A stretch of DNA of 64,000 nucleotides, taken from Aeromicrobium ginsengisoli. Lineage in GTDB: Bacteria > Actinomycetota > Actinomycetes > Propionibacteriales > Nocardioidaceae. The stretch spans positions 1,054,001-1,118,000 of the forward strand of contig NZ_SDPQ02000001.1 of the NCBI RefSeq assembly GCF_004134905.2, in the 5' to 3' direction. The notes under the pieces are model-generated. The model searched no databases, was not told where the DNA came from, and saw only the letters and a list, made by a program, of their open reading frames with translations. Shown here piece by piece: positions 32,915 to 43,075 of this stretch; positions within the stretch are counted from its first letter, which is position 1; each line of letters starts with the position of its first letter. The translations under genes were made by a program, and so were the position numbers.

Positions 32915-34291
32915 CTAGTCCTCAGCCAGCAGGGTTTCCGGGCTCACCGCCGGACCGTGGATCAGTGCGGCGGCGCACGCTCCGGCCACGACCAGCATGC
33001 CGACGCAGATCAGCGTGCCCGTGCGGAAACCGGGCGCGAACACGTCCGGGTCGGCGAAGTCCGAACCCGCAATCCCCGCGATCGGCGGGATCGCGGCGAC
33101 CGCGAGCAGAGATGCGGTGCGGGCGACCGCGTTGTTGATGCCGGACGCGATGCCGGTCTGCATGTCGGGCGCGGCGGCCAGCACTGCCGTGGTGAGCGGC
33201 GCGACCAACAGCACCAGACCGATGCCGAACACGATCGAGCCCGGCAGCACGTCGATCCAGAAGTTGGTGTGCTCGTCGATCATGAGCCACCACAGCAGGC
33301 CACCGGCCGCCACGAGCGGACCGAACGTCATGGGCCACCGCGGACCGATCTTGGTCGCGAGCGCACCGGACTTGGCCGAGAACAGCAGCATGAGGATCGT
33401 CGCCGGGATCGTCGAGAGCCCGGCCTCGAGCGGCGAGAACCCCGCGACGTACTGCAGCTGGAGCACCAGCAGGAAGCCCGACGCTGCGAGCGCGCCGTAG
33501 ATCGCGAACGTGCAGATGTTGGCTGCAGTGAACACCCTGTTGGCGAACAGCTCGAGCGGCACCAGCGCGTGAGGCGTGACCTTCTGGTGCACGACGAACG
33601 CGACGAGGACGAGCACGCCACCGGCCGACCACATCCACGACTTCTCGACCAGCCCGTACGTCAGGAAGGCCAGCCCGGCCGCAGTCAGCGCCGCGCCCCC
33701 GAGGTCGAGCTTCTTCTGCTCGCCGGTCGTCTCCGGCACGTGCTTGATCGACAGGTAGACCACGGCGGCGGCAAGCGGCACGTTGATCCAGAAGATCGAC
33801 CGCCAGCCGACGGAGTCGACCAGCCAACCACCCACCAGCGGGCCGATCGCGGTGGTGACTCCGGCCAGGCCTGACCAGACTCCGATCGCCGGACCGCGGT
33901 CCTCGGGCACGAATGACGCCGAGATGATCGCCAGGCTGCCCGGCGTCAGGAGCGCCGCGCCGACACCTTGCAGGCCACGCGCCGCCACGAGCACCTCGAT
34001 CGTCGGCGCCAGCGCGCACACGACGGATGCCGCGGCGAACCAGACGACGCCCACGACGAAGACCCGGCGACGGCCGAGGCGATCACCCAGGGAGCCGCCA
34101 ACCAGGATCAGTGCCGCGAGCGTGAGCGTGTAGGCGTTGACGGTCCACTGCTGACCCGGCAGTCCACCGCCGAGGTCGCGGGTGATGGCCGGCAGCGCGA
34201 GCCCGACGACCGAACCGTCGAGGAACGCCATGCCCGACCCGAGGATCATCGCCGCCAGCAGCCACTTGCCCTGCGCGCTCGCCAGTCTCAT
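32915..34291 (-). CDS. MFS transporter, DHA2 (14-helix) drug efflux type
   Basis: 458 residues with about 14 hydrophobic helices. Motif A-like GDRLGRRRVF and the DHA2-type SIFWINVPLA and GPLVGGWLVD blocks are seen, together with MAFLDGSVVGLALPAI at the first helix. Proton-driven export of organic compounds is expected; substrate unknown. The ATG overlaps the stop of the amidohydrolase gene as ATGA, so the two are translated together. Confidence 0.9.
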   Translation of the reverse strand: MRLASAQGKWLLAAMILGSGMAFLDGSVVGLALPAITRDLGGGLPGQQWTVNAYTLTLAALILVGGSLGDRLGRRRVFVVGVVWFAAASVVCALAPTIEVLVAARGLQGVGAALLTPGSLAIISASFVPEDRGPAIGVWSGLAGVTTAIGPLVGGWLVDSVGWRSIFWINVPLAAAVVYLSIKHVPETTGEQKKLDLGGAALTAAGLAFLTYGLVEKSWMWSAGGVLVLVAFVVHQKVTPHALVPLELFANRVFTAANICTFAIYGALAASGFLLVLQLQYVAGFSPLEAGLSTIPATILMLLFSAKSGALATKIGPRWPMTFGPLVAAGGLLWWLMIDEHTNFWIDVLPGSIVFGIGLVLLVAPLTTAVLAAAPDMQTGIASGINNAVARTASLLAVAAIPPIAGIAGSDFADPDVFAPGFRTGTLICVGMLVVAGACAAALIHGPAVSPETLLAED

Positions 34292-35163
34292 GCCGCCACT
34301 CCGAACAGCTCGGCGCCGTTGTGCCACAGCACCGAGCGGAGCCAGTCGTCACCGAGATCGAGTCGTTCGAGCACCTCGACCTGATGCGCGTACGCATAGG
34401 GAATGTTGGGGAAGTCGGTGCCGAACAGGATCTTGTCCTGCAACGCGGCCAGTCGAGGCACCACACCATCGGGGATCGGGAGCCCCCAGAAGTCGACGAA
34501 GGCCATCGTGGTGTCGAGCCGCACGTTGGCACAAGTCTCGGCGAGCTCGAGGAATTCCGAGATCTCCGGCATCCCGAGGTGCGCGATGATCAGGGCGAGG
34601 TCCGGATGCCGCGACAGCACATCGGCGACGCCAGCAGGACCGGTGAACGTTCCGGGCGCGGGGCCGGAGCCGGCGTGCAGCACGATCGGCGTGCCGCTCT
34701 CCGCGAGGGCAGCCCACACGGGCTCGAGCAGCGGATCGTTGGGCGCGAAGTCGCCGACCTGCACGTGCGCCTTGAAGACCTCGACCCCGTCGGCGATGAG
34801 CTTCGGCACGTACGTCGCCGCCTCCGGCTCGGGATAGAACGTCGCCGAATGCAGGGCGTCAGGCGTGCTCGCGGCGAACTCGCCGGTCCACTCGTTCATG
34901 AACTCGGCGACGCCGGGCTTATGGGCGTAGGAGAGCGCCGAGAACCGCTTGACGCCCATCGCCCGCAGTTGAGCGACCCGCTCCTCGTCGCTGCCCCGGT
35001 AGGTCACCGGCCAGGCGCGGCCGAGCAGCGGGCCCGCCGAGTCGAAGTAGGCCCAGACCTTGGCCAGGATGGCGGGCGGCATGAAGTGCGTGTGGACGTC
35101 GACGATGCCGGGGATGCCGAGCTTCTCGGTCCAGGCCGGCAGGTCGGCGTCCTGCAGTGACAC
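34288..35163 (-). CDS. Amidohydrolase family protein (PF04909 type)
   Basis: 291-residue metal-dependent hydrolase/decarboxylase-type TIM barrel. The first metal motif is DVHTHF near residue 22, a conserved His is in VLHAGSG, then IIAHLGMPE, and the final Asp in FGTDFPNIPY. Substrate unknown. GTG start two bases after the smpB stop; its own stop overlaps the MFS gene. Genes smpB, amidohydrolase and MFS form one tight run. Confidence 0.85.
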   Translation of the reverse strand: MSLQDADLPAWTEKLGIPGIVDVHTHFMPPAILAKVWAYFDSAGPLLGRAWPVTYRGSDEERVAQLRAMGVKRFSALSYAHKPGVAEFMNEWTGEFAASTPDALHSATFYPEPEAATYVPKLIADGVEVFKAHVQVGDFAPNDPLLEPVWAALAESGTPIVLHAGSGPAPGTFTGPAGVADVLSRHPDLALIIAHLGMPEISEFLELAETCANVRLDTTMAFVDFWGLPIPDGVVPRLAALQDKILFGTDFPNIPYAYAHQVEVLERLDLGDDWLRSVLWHNGAELFGVAA

Positions 35164-35165
35164 CG

Positions 35166-35639
35166 CTACATGCCCTTGAGCCGGCGCCCGAGGTCGCGTT
35201 CTGCCTCGCGGGTCGCGTCACGCTCGGCGATCGCATGTCGCTTGTCGTACGTCTTCTTGCCCTTGGCCAGTGCGATCTCGACCTTGGCGCGGCCGTCCTT
35301 GAAGTAGAGCGAGAGCGGGACGATCGTCAGGCCCTTCTCGGACGTACGCCGCTCGATCCGGTCGATCTCCTGCCGGTTGAGCAGCATCTTGCGGCGCCGG
35401 CGGGTCTCGTGGTTGGTCCACGTGCCCTGCGTGTACTCCGGGATGTGGACGTGCAGCAGCCAGGCCTCGCCGCGCTCGATCTCGCCGAACCCGTCGACGA
35501 GGGATGCGCGACCAGCACGCAACGACTTCACCTCGGTGCCGGTGAGGACCAGTCCGGCCTCAAACGTGTCTTCGATGTGGAAGTCGTGGCGCGCCTTCTT
35601 GTTCTGCGCAACGAGCTTGCGCCCGGTCTCTTTAGCCAC
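35166..35639 (-). CDS. smpB: SsrA-binding protein SmpB
   Basis: 157 residues, the standard length. The opening [27 protein letters not shown]..., the core EVKSLRAG and [16 protein letters not shown], and the basic tail [29 protein letters not shown] are typical (blocks shortened). It binds tmRNA and places it in the ribosomal A site. GTG start. The gene follows the envelope genes ftsE, ftsX and the M23 peptidase in the usual actinobacterial order, with an SRPBCC gene between. Confidence 0.97.
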   Translation of the reverse strand: MAKETGRKLVAQNKKARHDFHIEDTFEAGLVLTGTEVKSLRAGRASLVDGFGEIERGEAWLLHVHIPEYTQGTWTNHETRRRRKMLLNRQEIDRIERRTSEKGLTIVPLSLYFKDGRAKVEIALAKGKKTYDKRHAIAERDATREAERDLGRRLKGM

Positions 35640-35668
35640 GTCACCATGCTCTCACGAAGGGCCGACCA

Positions 35669-36145
35669 TCATCCGCGTACGGCCGCCAGCACCACGGGAT
35701 CGGCGCACCCACGGGCGAAACCCGCGATTCGCCGGTCGATGTCCCGCCGGAGCACGCGAGCACCGATCCACTCGACGATCGGCGCCAGCCACCGTGGCCG
35801 GCAGCGGAAGTTGTAGCGCCAGGTGGCGCGGGTGCCGCCACCCGACTCGGGGGCGAACCGCCAGCCGCCAGCGAACGACTCGAAGAACCACGGACCGTCG
35901 AGCATCTTCATCCCGACGTTGGTCGGCGGGTTGAACGACACGTACTCGCTGGTCATGCGCAGGACCCTGAGGCGATGTCGCGTGGCGGTCCGTACGCCCT
36001 TGGCCGGCATCGTCGCGCCGTCCAAGAGGTGCTGCTCGTGGATGAACGGGTCCCACCGCAGCCGCGTCTCACCCGTCGTCTGCGAGACCGCGAACGCGGT
36101 GGCGGGATCGACTCCGAGGATCACGCTCGACTCGACGACCGGCAC
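35669..36145 (-). CDS. SRPBCC family protein
   Basis: 158 residues with the START/Bet v1-like layout: SSVILGVDPATAFAVSQ at the first strand, LRWDPFIHEQHLL, and a C-terminal amphipathic helix. Such proteins form a hydrophobic pocket for lipid- or polyketide-like ligands. GTG start, 6 bases after the M23 peptidase stop. Ligand unknown. Confidence 0.8.
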   Translation of the reverse strand: MPVVESSVILGVDPATAFAVSQTTGETRLRWDPFIHEQHLLDGATMPAKGVRTATRHRLRVLRMTSEYVSFNPPTNVGMKMLDGPWFFESFAGGWRFAPESGGGTRATWRYNFRCRPRWLAPIVEWIGARVLRRDIDRRIAGFARGCADPVVLAAVRG

Positions 36146-36151
36146 GCGTCC

Positions 36152-37399
36152 CTACAGCCAGCCCATCGGATTCACGGTCGCCCCGTTCACGAGGACCATG
36201 AAGTGCAGGTGGCAGCCGGTCGAGTAGCCCGTCGTGCCGGAGTAGCCGATCGTCTGGCCACGCTTGACGTGCTGTCCCGGGCTGACGATCCAGCGGGTCA
36301 GGTGGTTGTACGTCGTGACGATCCCCTTGCCGCGCATCCGGCCGTTGTTGAGGATGATCCGGTTGCCGTAGCCGCCGTTGTAGTACGTCTGCAGGACCGT
36401 GCCACCGGCAGCGGCGTGCACCGGTGTGCCGCACGGGGCGCCGAAGTCGGTGCCGTCGTGCAGCTTCCAGACGTGCAGCACGGGATGGAACCGCATGCCG
36501 TACGGCGAGGTGATCGGGAACCCGCTGACCGGGTAGGACAGCGTGCCGCCGCCGTCACCACCGGCGTCGTTGACCTGCTTGGGCGTGAGCGCGCGGATCT
36601 TGGCCTCGAGGCTGCGGCGGTCGGACTCGAGCGAGGCGAGCTGCTTCTTGTCGGCCTCACGGAGCCGCGCCGCGGTCTTGCGGGCACCCTTGCGGGCGAC
36701 CACCAGCTCGACGACCTGGGCCCGCTGCTCTTCGGCGGCGGCTTCGAGCTGCTGCTTGCGGACGAGGTTGGCCGCGGCGGCCTCACGCTGCACCTTGACC
36801 TGGTCACGCAGCTTCGTCACGCGCTTGCGATTGACCTCGAGCAGCACCCGCGTGGCGGCGAGACCCTGCATCGTCGCTGTCTGATCGTCGCTGACCGCGT
36901 CGTTGAGGCTCATCTGCTCGGTGAACGCGTTGGGGTCCTCGCCCTGCAGGAGCTCGCTGAACGCGCGCATCCCGGGGTCGCCCTGCTCGATGTTCTGCAC
37001 CGCGAACTGCTCGACCTTGGCCTCGGAGCTGCGCAGCTCCGACTTGCCCTGACTGAGTCGCGCCGAGGCGGCGTCGAGCTCGGCCTGGGTCGAGAGCAGC
37101 TTGGCCTGCATCTGGGTGTCCAGCGCCTTGGCCGTCGCGAGGGCACCGCGGGTGCTGCTGAGCTTGGCCTGCGCGGCGTTCAGCTTGCCCTGTGCCTTCT
37201 TGAGCGCGGCCACGGCGTTGGCGTACTGCTGCGTCGACTGCTCGAGATCCTTCTTGGCGTCGCCGATCTTGCCGCTGACGCCCTTCTTCTGCTTTTCGAG
37301 GTCGTCGCGCTTGTCGGCGAACGACGGGGTCGTCAGCGCAGCGATCAGTGCTGCGACCAGCAGCACCGCCAGCGATGCTCTGCGGGTGGTGGAAAACAT
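36152..37399 (-). CDS. Secreted coiled-coil M23 peptidoglycan peptidase (FtsEX-associated)
   Basis: 415 residues: signal peptide ending in SFA-D near residue 29, a long coiled coil over residues 30-270 rich in Lys/Gln/Ala, and a C-terminal LytM/M23 domain with zinc ligands in LHDGTDF and the HLHF pair. All are intact, so it should be an active endopeptidase. Proteins with this plan next to ftsEX are hydrolases or activators controlled by FtsX across the membrane during division. It lies 111 bases after ftsX, with a hairpin between. Confidence 0.9.
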   Translation of the reverse strand: MFSTTRRASLAVLLVAALIAALTTPSFADKRDDLEKQKKGVSGKIGDAKKDLEQSTQQYANAVAALKKAQGKLNAAQAKLSSTRGALATAKALDTQMQAKLLSTQAELDAASARLSQGKSELRSSEAKVEQFAVQNIEQGDPGMRAFSELLQGEDPNAFTEQMSLNDAVSDDQTATMQGLAATRVLLEVNRKRVTKLRDQVKVQREAAAANLVRKQQLEAAAEEQRAQVVELVVARKGARKTAARLREADKKQLASLESDRRSLEAKIRALTPKQVNDAGGDGGGTLSYPVSGFPITSPYGMRFHPVLHVWKLHDGTDFGAPCGTPVHAAAGGTVLQTYYNGGYGNRIILNNGRMRGKGIVTTYNHLTRWIVSPGQHVKRGQTIGYSGTTGYSTGCHLHFMVLVNGATVNPMGWL

Positions 37400-37481
37400 G
37401 ACCTCGACCTCGGGGGAAGATCCTCCCCGGAGGGAGGACGTGTCGGTTGCCTCTCCCGCACCTTACGTCACATCAGTCACA

Positions 37482-37505
37482 CCCGGAAGTATTTGGTCTT
37501 CCGGG
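37482..37505 (-). terminator. Hairpin after ftsX
   Basis: CCCGGAAG and CTTCCGGG, perfect 8-bp arms around an 8-base loop, begin 5 bases after the ftsX stop. It may end or attenuate transcription, or protect the ftsEX message, before the peptidase gene. Confidence 0.5.
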
Positions 37506-37510
37506 AGTGG

Positions 37511-38425
37511 CTAGACGTCGAGGTACTTCCGGGTCATGACGAGCGTGGGTACGAGCGCCAGCACCAGGGCGAGCAACGTCGTCCCGCCCATGACGATCAG
37601 GGCTTCGTGCCAGCCCACCCACGTCGTCAGTTGGCCGAGCGTGTGCCGGAGATAGCGATAGACCACGAAGTACATGAACGCGGCGAGACCTGCAGCGGCA
37701 AGTGCGGCCGAGAGCAGCGCGGCGATCAGCGACTCGAGGACGAACGGCAGCTGGATGTGCCAGCTCGACGCACCCACCAGTCGCATGATGCCGATCTCAC
37801 GCCGTCGCGCGTACGCCGTCATGCGGATCGTGTTGGAGACCTGCAGGATCGCCGCGACGATCAGAAGAAGCGCGACCGCCCAAGCACCGACCTTCATGTT
37901 CGTGAGGAAGTCGAACAACGGACTCAGCAGCTTCTTGAGTGAGTTGACGTTGCCGACGCCGTCCATGCCGGCGACCTGGCTGACGACTCCGTCGTACTTG
38001 TCAGAGTCCTTCAGCGTCACGAAGTACGACTCCGGGAACGAGTCCGGGCTGAGGGTCTCGAGCTGCTTGCGCCCGGAGTCGGACTGTCCGAGGAGGGCGC
38101 GCGCCCGCTCGTAGTTGTCGCTGGGCGTGCGCACGTCGAACGACTTGACCTCGGGGTTCTCGCGCAGCGCCTGCTGCACGGCCGTCTTCTGGTCGTCCGT
38201 CGCGACCCCGCCGATGCAGTTGGAGCTCGGCGAGTTCTTGGTGCACAGGTTGACCTGCAGCTGGAGCTTGGAACCGAAGTACTTCTCGGTCCGGTCGGCC
38301 TGGCTCTGGATCAGCAGACCCAGCGCGACCAACAGCAGGGAGACCGTCATGGTGACGACCAACGAGATCGTCATGGACTTGTTGCGGGACAGGCTTTGGC
38401 GCAGCTCACTCAAGGTGCTTCGCAT
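37511..38425 (-). CDS. ftsX: Cell division protein FtsX
   Basis: 304 residues. A cytoplasmic N-terminus and first helix (about 20-42, MTISLVVTMTVSLLLVALGLLI) are followed by a 130-residue outside domain containing a Cys pair (NLCTKNSPSSNCIGG), then three helices at the C-terminus. The loop RREIGIMRLVGASSWHIQLPFVLES is the FtsX/MacB-type coupling segment. With FtsE it forms the complex that regulates wall hydrolases at the septum. Starts 9 bases after ftsE. Confidence 0.95.
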   Translation of the reverse strand: MRSTLSELRQSLSRNKSMTISLVVTMTVSLLLVALGLLIQSQADRTEKYFGSKLQLQVNLCTKNSPSSNCIGGVATDDQKTAVQQALRENPEVKSFDVRTPSDNYERARALLGQSDSGRKQLETLSPDSFPESYFVTLKDSDKYDGVVSQVAGMDGVGNVNSLKKLLSPLFDFLTNMKVGAWAVALLLIVAAILQVSNTIRMTAYARRREIGIMRLVGASSWHIQLPFVLESLIAALLSAALAAAGLAAFMYFVVYRYLRHTLGQLTTWVGWHEALIVMGGTTLLALVLALVPTLVMTRKYLDV

Positions 38426-38434
38426 CGACGTCTC

Positions 38435-39124
38435 CTAGTTCTGGTAGCCGTAGATGCCGCGGGCCTCGTCACGGACGATGAGTCCGTTGTCGAGCTCGAT
38501 GACCCGCTTGCGCATCTGGTCGACGATCGACGAGTCGTGCGTCGCCATGACCACGGTGGTGTCAGTGCGGTTGATCCGGTCGAGCAGCTTCATGATGCCG
38601 ACGCTCGTCGCGGGATCGAGGTTTCCGGTCGGCTCGTCGGCGATGAGGATCATCGGCCGGTTGACGAACGCACGCGCCACGGCAACGCGCTGCTGCTCAC
38701 CGCCCGAGAGCTCGTCCGGCATGCGGTGACCCTTGCCCTCGAGCCCCACCATCTCCAACGTCTCGGGGACGACCTTGTTGATCTCGCTGCGCGACTTGCC
38801 GATGACCTGCAGCGCGAACGCGACGTTCTCGGTCACGGTCTTGTTGGGCAGCAGTCGGAAGTCCTGGAACACCGTGCCGACCTGGCGGCGCAGCTTGGGC
38901 ACCTTCCAGCTCGAGAGCTTGTTGATCTCCTTGCCGGCGACATAGACGCGACCCGTCGTCGGCCGGGCCTCGCGGAGGATCAGGCGCAGGAACGTCGACT
39001 TGCCCGAGCCGGAGGAGCCGACGAGGAAGACGAACTCGCCCTTCTCGATCTCCAGGTCGACGGCGTCGAGCGCAGCACGCTTCTGGCCGGGATAGGTCTT
39101 GGTGACCTTGTCGAATCGAATCAC
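38435..39124 (-). CDS. ftsE: Cell division ATP-binding protein FtsE
   Basis: 229 residues, the exact usual length when the GTG at 39124 ([11 protein letters not shown]) is used. Walker [11 protein letters not shown]-loop FQDFRLLP, signature [14 protein letters not shown] and Walker B ILIADEPT are intact. No Shine-Dalgarno precedes the GTG, and TACACT stands 6 bases upstream like a -10 box, so the transcript may be leaderless. prfB, normally the next gene upstream, is 7.4 kb away here. Confidence 0.95.
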   Translation of the reverse strand: MIRFDKVTKTYPGQKRAALDAVDLEIEKGEFVFLVGSSGSGKSTFLRLILREARPTTGRVYVAGKEINKLSSWKVPKLRRQVGTVFQDFRLLPNKTVTENVAFALQVIGKSRSEINKVVPETLEMVGLEGKGHRMPDELSGGEQQRVAVARAFVNRPMILIADEPTGNLDPATSVGIMKLLDRINRTDTTVVMATHDSSIVDQMRKRVIELDNGLIVRDEARGIYGYQN

Positions 39125-39171
39125 CCGTCGAGTGTAGGTGGGCGACCCCACCGGGCGTTGGACCCGGCTGC

Positions 39172-40386
39172 CTAGGCCGTTTGCGCTGCAGTCTGTCTCG
39201 CGACGTACTCGTCGACGGCGCGCGGCGCGAGCACGGCGTCGACGACCATGGCGCTCGCCCCGAGGATCCCGCCTCGGCTCGCGGCCGAGGTGCTGACGAT
39301 CCGCAGGTCGTGCGTCGCCAGCGGCAGCGATCGTTGATAGACGACCTCGCGTACGCCTGCCAAGAGGTACTCCCCTGCCTCCGAGAGCTTGCCGCCGATC
39401 ACGATGACCGACGGGTTGAGCAGGTTGACGCAGGTCGCGAGCACCGTGCCCAGGTCACGACCGGCCTCGCGTACGGCCTGGAGCGCGGCGATCTCTCCGG
39501 CGACGACGGCGTCCACGATGTCCTGCGAGCCCTCGACGTCGAGCCCGCGCTCACGCAGCTTGGCGGCGATCGCCGGCCCGGCGGCCACGGCCTCGAGGCA
39601 GCCGGTGTTGCCGCACCGGCAGACGACGTCCTCGCGGGCCCCGGCGACCTGGACGTGCCCGAGGTCGCCGGCCGAGCCGAGCGCGCCGCGCATGAGCCGG
39701 CCGTCCGAGACGATGCCGGCGCCGATGCCGGTCGCGACCTTGACGAGCAGCAGGTGGGGTGCGGCCTGCCACGACGTCGCGTACTCGCCGAGCGCCATGA
39801 GGTTGACGTCGTTGTCGACGAGCACCGGGCCGACGAACGTCTTGCCGAGGTGCGCCGGGATGTCGAAGTCGTGCCAGCCCGGCATGATTGGCGGGTTCGC
39901 GGGGCGGCCGGTGGCGTGCTCGACCGGCCCCGGCACACCGATGCCGACGCCCGCTACGTCGCTCAGCGGGCGCTCGATCGCGGTCAGCAGCTTGCGACCT
40001 ATCGTCGCGACCCGGTCGAGGACCCTTTCGGGGCCGTCCGCGATGTCACTGTCGACGGTCTTCTCGTCGAGCACCCGGCCCGACAGGTCGGTCACGGCAA
40101 CACTGGCGTGCGAGGCGCCCAGGTCGATCGCCAGCACCACGCGGTTGTCGCGGTTGAGGGCGAAACGCGTCGGCGGACGGCCGCCGGTCGAGGCGGCCTC
40201 GCCGACCGGCGCGAGCAGTCCCGACGCCAGCAGCGCGTCGACCCGGGCGGTCACGGTCGATCTCGCCAGCGACGACAACTGGGCGAGCTCGGCGCGCGTG
40301 CGGGGGGTGCCGTCGCGCAGCAGCTGGAACAGCTCACCCGTACCGGCGAGAGTCGGCGGCAGCGCGGCGGGCACGGTCATGGCCAT
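39172..40386 (-). CDS. ROK family transcriptional repressor
   Basis: 404 residues. The N-terminal winged helix (residues 15-75) shows [30 protein letters not shown], and the ROK/sugar-kinase domain shows [19 protein letters not shown], and the zinc motif [15 protein letters not shown]. It probably represses the divergent sugar transporter operon until its sugar binds. The ATG at 40386 ([10 protein letters not shown]) is used; a second ATG two codons later is possible. Confidence 0.9.
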   Translation of the reverse strand: MAMTVPAALPPTLAGTGELFQLLRDGTPRTRAELAQLSSLARSTVTARVDALLASGLLAPVGEAASTGGRPPTRFALNRDNRVVLAIDLGASHASVAVTDLSGRVLDEKTVDSDIADGPERVLDRVATIGRKLLTAIERPLSDVAGVGIGVPGPVEHATGRPANPPIMPGWHDFDIPAHLGKTFVGPVLVDNDVNLMALGEYATSWQAAPHLLLVKVATGIGAGIVSDGRLMRGALGSAGDLGHVQVAGAREDVVCRCGNTGCLEAVAAGPAIAAKLRERGLDVEGSQDIVDAVVAGEIAALQAVREAGRDLGTVLATCVNLLNPSVIVIGGKLSEAGEYLLAGVREVVYQRSLPLATHDLRIVSTSAASRGGILGASAMVVDAVLAPRAVDEYVARQTAAQTA

Positions 40387-40423
40387 GAGTAAACCATGCA
40401 CCCTTTCGTGATGATTGTGAACC

Positions 40424-40448
40424 AAGTATGTCGCTCAACATCATACTT
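40424..40448. promoter_or_regulatory. Inverted repeat in the ROK/ABC divergent promoter
   Basis: AAGTATG-N11-CATACTT, perfect 7-bp arms, lies 38 bases from the ROK start and 42 bases from the transporter start. It is the best candidate operator in this intergenic region. Confidence 0.5.
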
Positions 40449-40489
40449 TTGCTTGACGAACGACAAAACCTGTGACTAGCATCACGGCC

Positions 40490-42022
40490 ATGCCACAGCC
40501 CCTGCTCGAGATGCGCGGCATCGTCAAGGAGTTCCCCGGCGTGCGCGCCCTGGACGGTGTCGACCTCGTCGTGCGCGCAGGCGAGGTGCACTGCCTGCTG
40601 GGCCAGAACGGCGCCGGCAAGTCCACCCTGATCAAGATCCTGTCGGGCGCCCACGACGTCGACGAGGGCACGATCCTGTGGGACGGCGAACCGATCAGCT
40701 TCTCGGATCCGCAGGCCGCGCTGGCGACCGGGATCGCGACGATCTACCAGGAGCTCGACCTCATCGACGGGCTCAGCGTCGCCGACAACATCTACCTCGG
40801 CCACGAGAAGGCGCGCGGCGGCGTCACCCGCGACCGCGACATGAACCGCTCGGCGCGCGAGCTGCTGCGCCGGCTCGGCCACCCCGAGATCCGGCCGACC
40901 CGCGAGGTCGGCAGCCTCTCTGCGGCCGGCAAGCAGATCGTGTCGATGGCCCGTGCGCTGTCCCGCAACGCCCAGGTCATCGTGATGGACGAGCCGTCCG
41001 CCGTGCTCGATCCTGACGAGGTCGACGGGCTGTTCCGCGTCGTCGAGGACCTCCGCACCTCCGGCGCCGCGATCATCTACATCTCGCATCGCCTGGAGGA
41101 GATCCGCCGGATCGGCGACCGCCTCACGGTGCTCAAGGACGGCCGCACGGTCGCCACCGACCTGCCGGCCCGAGAGACCCCGACCTCCGAGCTCGTCACG
41201 CTGATGACCGGGCGCACCGTGTCGTCGGTGTTCCCGAGGCGTACGACCGAGCTGCCTGACGGCGCTCCCCTGCTGAGCGTCGACGCGATCACCCGTCACG
41301 GCGAGTTCGCCGACGTGTCGTTCGACGTACGTCCTGGAGAGATCGTCGGCCTCGCCGGACTGGTCGGCGCCGGGCGGAGCGAGATCATCGAGACCGTCTA
41401 TGGCGCTCGCCGGGCGAGCTCGGGCTCGGTGAAGGTGGCCGGCCGGACCCTGCGCAACGGGTCGGTCTCGGCCGCAGTCTCCGCCGGCCTCGGCCTGTGC
41501 CCGGAGGAGCGGAAGTCCCAAGGACTCGTGCTCGACGACGCCGTCTATCGCAACATCTCGCTGGCCAGCCTCGACCGGTTCGCGCAGTACGGCATCTCGC
41601 GCGAGGGCGCCGAACGCCGGGCGGCGCACGAGGCGGCGCGCTCGGTCGACGTACGCCCCGACGATCCCAACCGCATCATCCGCACGCTCTCGGGCGGCAA
41701 CCAGCAGAAGGTCGTCCTGGCTCGTTGGCTGCTGCGGTCGTGCAAGGTGCTGCTGCTCGACGAGCCGACCCGTGGCGTCGACGTCGGAGCACGCGCCGAG
41801 ATCTACACGCTGATCCGTGAGCTCGCCGACTCCGGCGTTGCGCTCGTGATCGTCTCCAGCGACATCGAGGAGGTGCTCGGCCTGTCCGACCGGGTCCTCG
41901 TCGTCGCCGACGGCCGGGTCGTCCACGACGGCCCGAGCGACGCCATCGACGCCTCCGGCGTGCTCGACCGCATCCTCGCCGAGCACGACTCGACCCCGAT
42001 CCAGGAAGAAGACATCGCGTGA
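40490..42022 (+). CDS. Sugar ABC transporter ATPase, RbsA/MglA type
   Basis: 510 residues with two nucleotide-binding domains. Domain 1 has GQNGAGKST near residue 43 and a diverged signature (SLSAAGKQI), as is common in this family. Domain 2 has a degenerate Walker A (GLVGAGRSE) but an intact signature LSGGNQQK and VLLLDEPTRGVD. An in-frame GTG six codons upstream is an alternative start. First gene of the sugar operon, under the ROK-gene divergent promoter. Confidence 0.92.
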   Translation: MPQPLLEMRGIVKEFPGVRALDGVDLVVRAGEVHCLLGQNGAGKSTLIKILSGAHDVDEGTILWDGEPISFSDPQAALATGIATIYQELDLIDGLSVADNIYLGHEKARGGVTRDRDMNRSARELLRRLGHPEIRPTREVGSLSAAGKQIVSMARALSRNAQVIVMDEPSAVLDPDEVDGLFRVVEDLRTSGAAIIYISHRLEEIRRIGDRLTVLKDGRTVATDLPARETPTSELVTLMTGRTVSSVFPRRTTELPDGAPLLSVDAITRHGEFADVSFDVRPGEIVGLAGLVGAGRSEIIETVYGARRASSGSVKVAGRTLRNGSVSAAVSAGLGLCPEERKSQGLVLDDAVYRNISLASLDRFAQYGISREGAERRAAHEAARSVDVRPDDPNRIIRTLSGGNQQKVVLARWLLRSCKVLLLDEPTRGVDVGARAEIYTLIRELADSGVALVIVSSDIEEVLGLSDRVLVVADGRVVHDGPSDAIDASGVLDRILAEHDSTPIQEEDIA

Positions 42023-43032
42023 GCGCCTCCCTTCAGAACGACCCCTCGCTGGCGGCGCCAGCACCCGCCAAGGCGGATCGCGGGGGCGGCCTCGGCCCGG
42101 TCCGCAACCTCGGCCTCGTCATCGCCCTCGTCATCCTGTGCGTCGTCGGCATCGTCACCGCCGGCGACCGATTCGCCAGCACCGACAACGTCGTCACGAT
42201 CCTCCGCCTCGCGGCCGTCACCGGCGTGGTCGCGGTCGGCATGACGTTCGTGATCACCGGCGGCGGCATCGACCTCTCGGTCGGCGCCATCCTGGCTCTC
42301 GCCTCCGTGTGGGCCACGACGACCGGCACGCAGGACATGGCCGACAGCATCGGCTGGATCGCGATGGTCTTCAGCGCGCTCTTGGTCGGCACGTGCGCCG
42401 GGATCATCAACGGCGTGCTGATCGCGTACGGCAAGGTCGTCCCGTTCATCGCGACGCTCGCGATGCTGGCCTCCGCCCGTGGCCTCGCCGAAGTCATCGC
42501 CGACCGCAAGACCCAGATCATCCGCAACCAGGGCTTCACCGACTTCTTCGGCGCCGAGCCTGCCGGCATACCTGTCATCGTGATCATCTTCGCCGTCGTC
42601 ACAGCAGCCGGCTGGTTCCTGCTCAACCGCACGACGTTCGGCCGCCGGACGTTCGCCGTCGGCGGCAACCCCGAGGCGGCGCGTCTCGCCGGCATCAAGG
42701 TCCAGCGCCACACCGTCTACCTGTACGCCCTGTCGGGCCTGACCTGCGGCATCGCCGCCGTGATGCTGATGTCCCGCACCACCACAGGGTCGTCGACCCA
42801 CGGCACGGGGCTCGAGCTGCAGACCATCGCGGCCGTCGTGATCGGCGGCACGCTGCTCAGCGGTGGCCGCGGCACTGTCACCGGCACCCTGCTTGGCGTG
42901 GTGATCTTCACGACCCTCACCAACGTGTTCACGCTCAACAACCTGTCGACGTCCACCCAGGCCGTCGCCAACGGCGTGATCATCGTGATCGCCGTGCTGC
43001 TCCAGCAGCAGATCGCGAATCGCAAGACCTGA
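42019..43032 (+). CDS. Sugar ABC transporter permease, RbsC type
   Basis: 337 residues with about ten helices. The family block GMTFVITGGGIDLSVGAILAL is present, along with AVGGNPEAARLAGI and GGTLLSGGRGTVTGTLLG. GTG start overlapping the ATPase stop by four bases. Forms the channel for the operon's sugar. Confidence 0.92.
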   Translation: MSASLQNDPSLAAPAPAKADRGGGLGPVRNLGLVIALVILCVVGIVTAGDRFASTDNVVTILRLAAVTGVVAVGMTFVITGGGIDLSVGAILALASVWATTTGTQDMADSIGWIAMVFSALLVGTCAGIINGVLIAYGKVVPFIATLAMLASARGLAEVIADRKTQIIRNQGFTDFFGAEPAGIPVIVIIFAVVTAAGWFLLNRTTFGRRTFAVGGNPEAARLAGIKVQRHTVYLYALSGLTCGIAAVMLMSRTTTGSSTHGTGLELQTIAAVVIGGTLLSGGRGTVTGTLLGVVIFTTLTNVFTLNNLSTSTQAVANGVIIVIAVLLQQQIANRKT

Positions 43033-43075
43033 CTTCTCCAGTCCGTCCGCCCCCACCACAACAGGAGTCCACACC

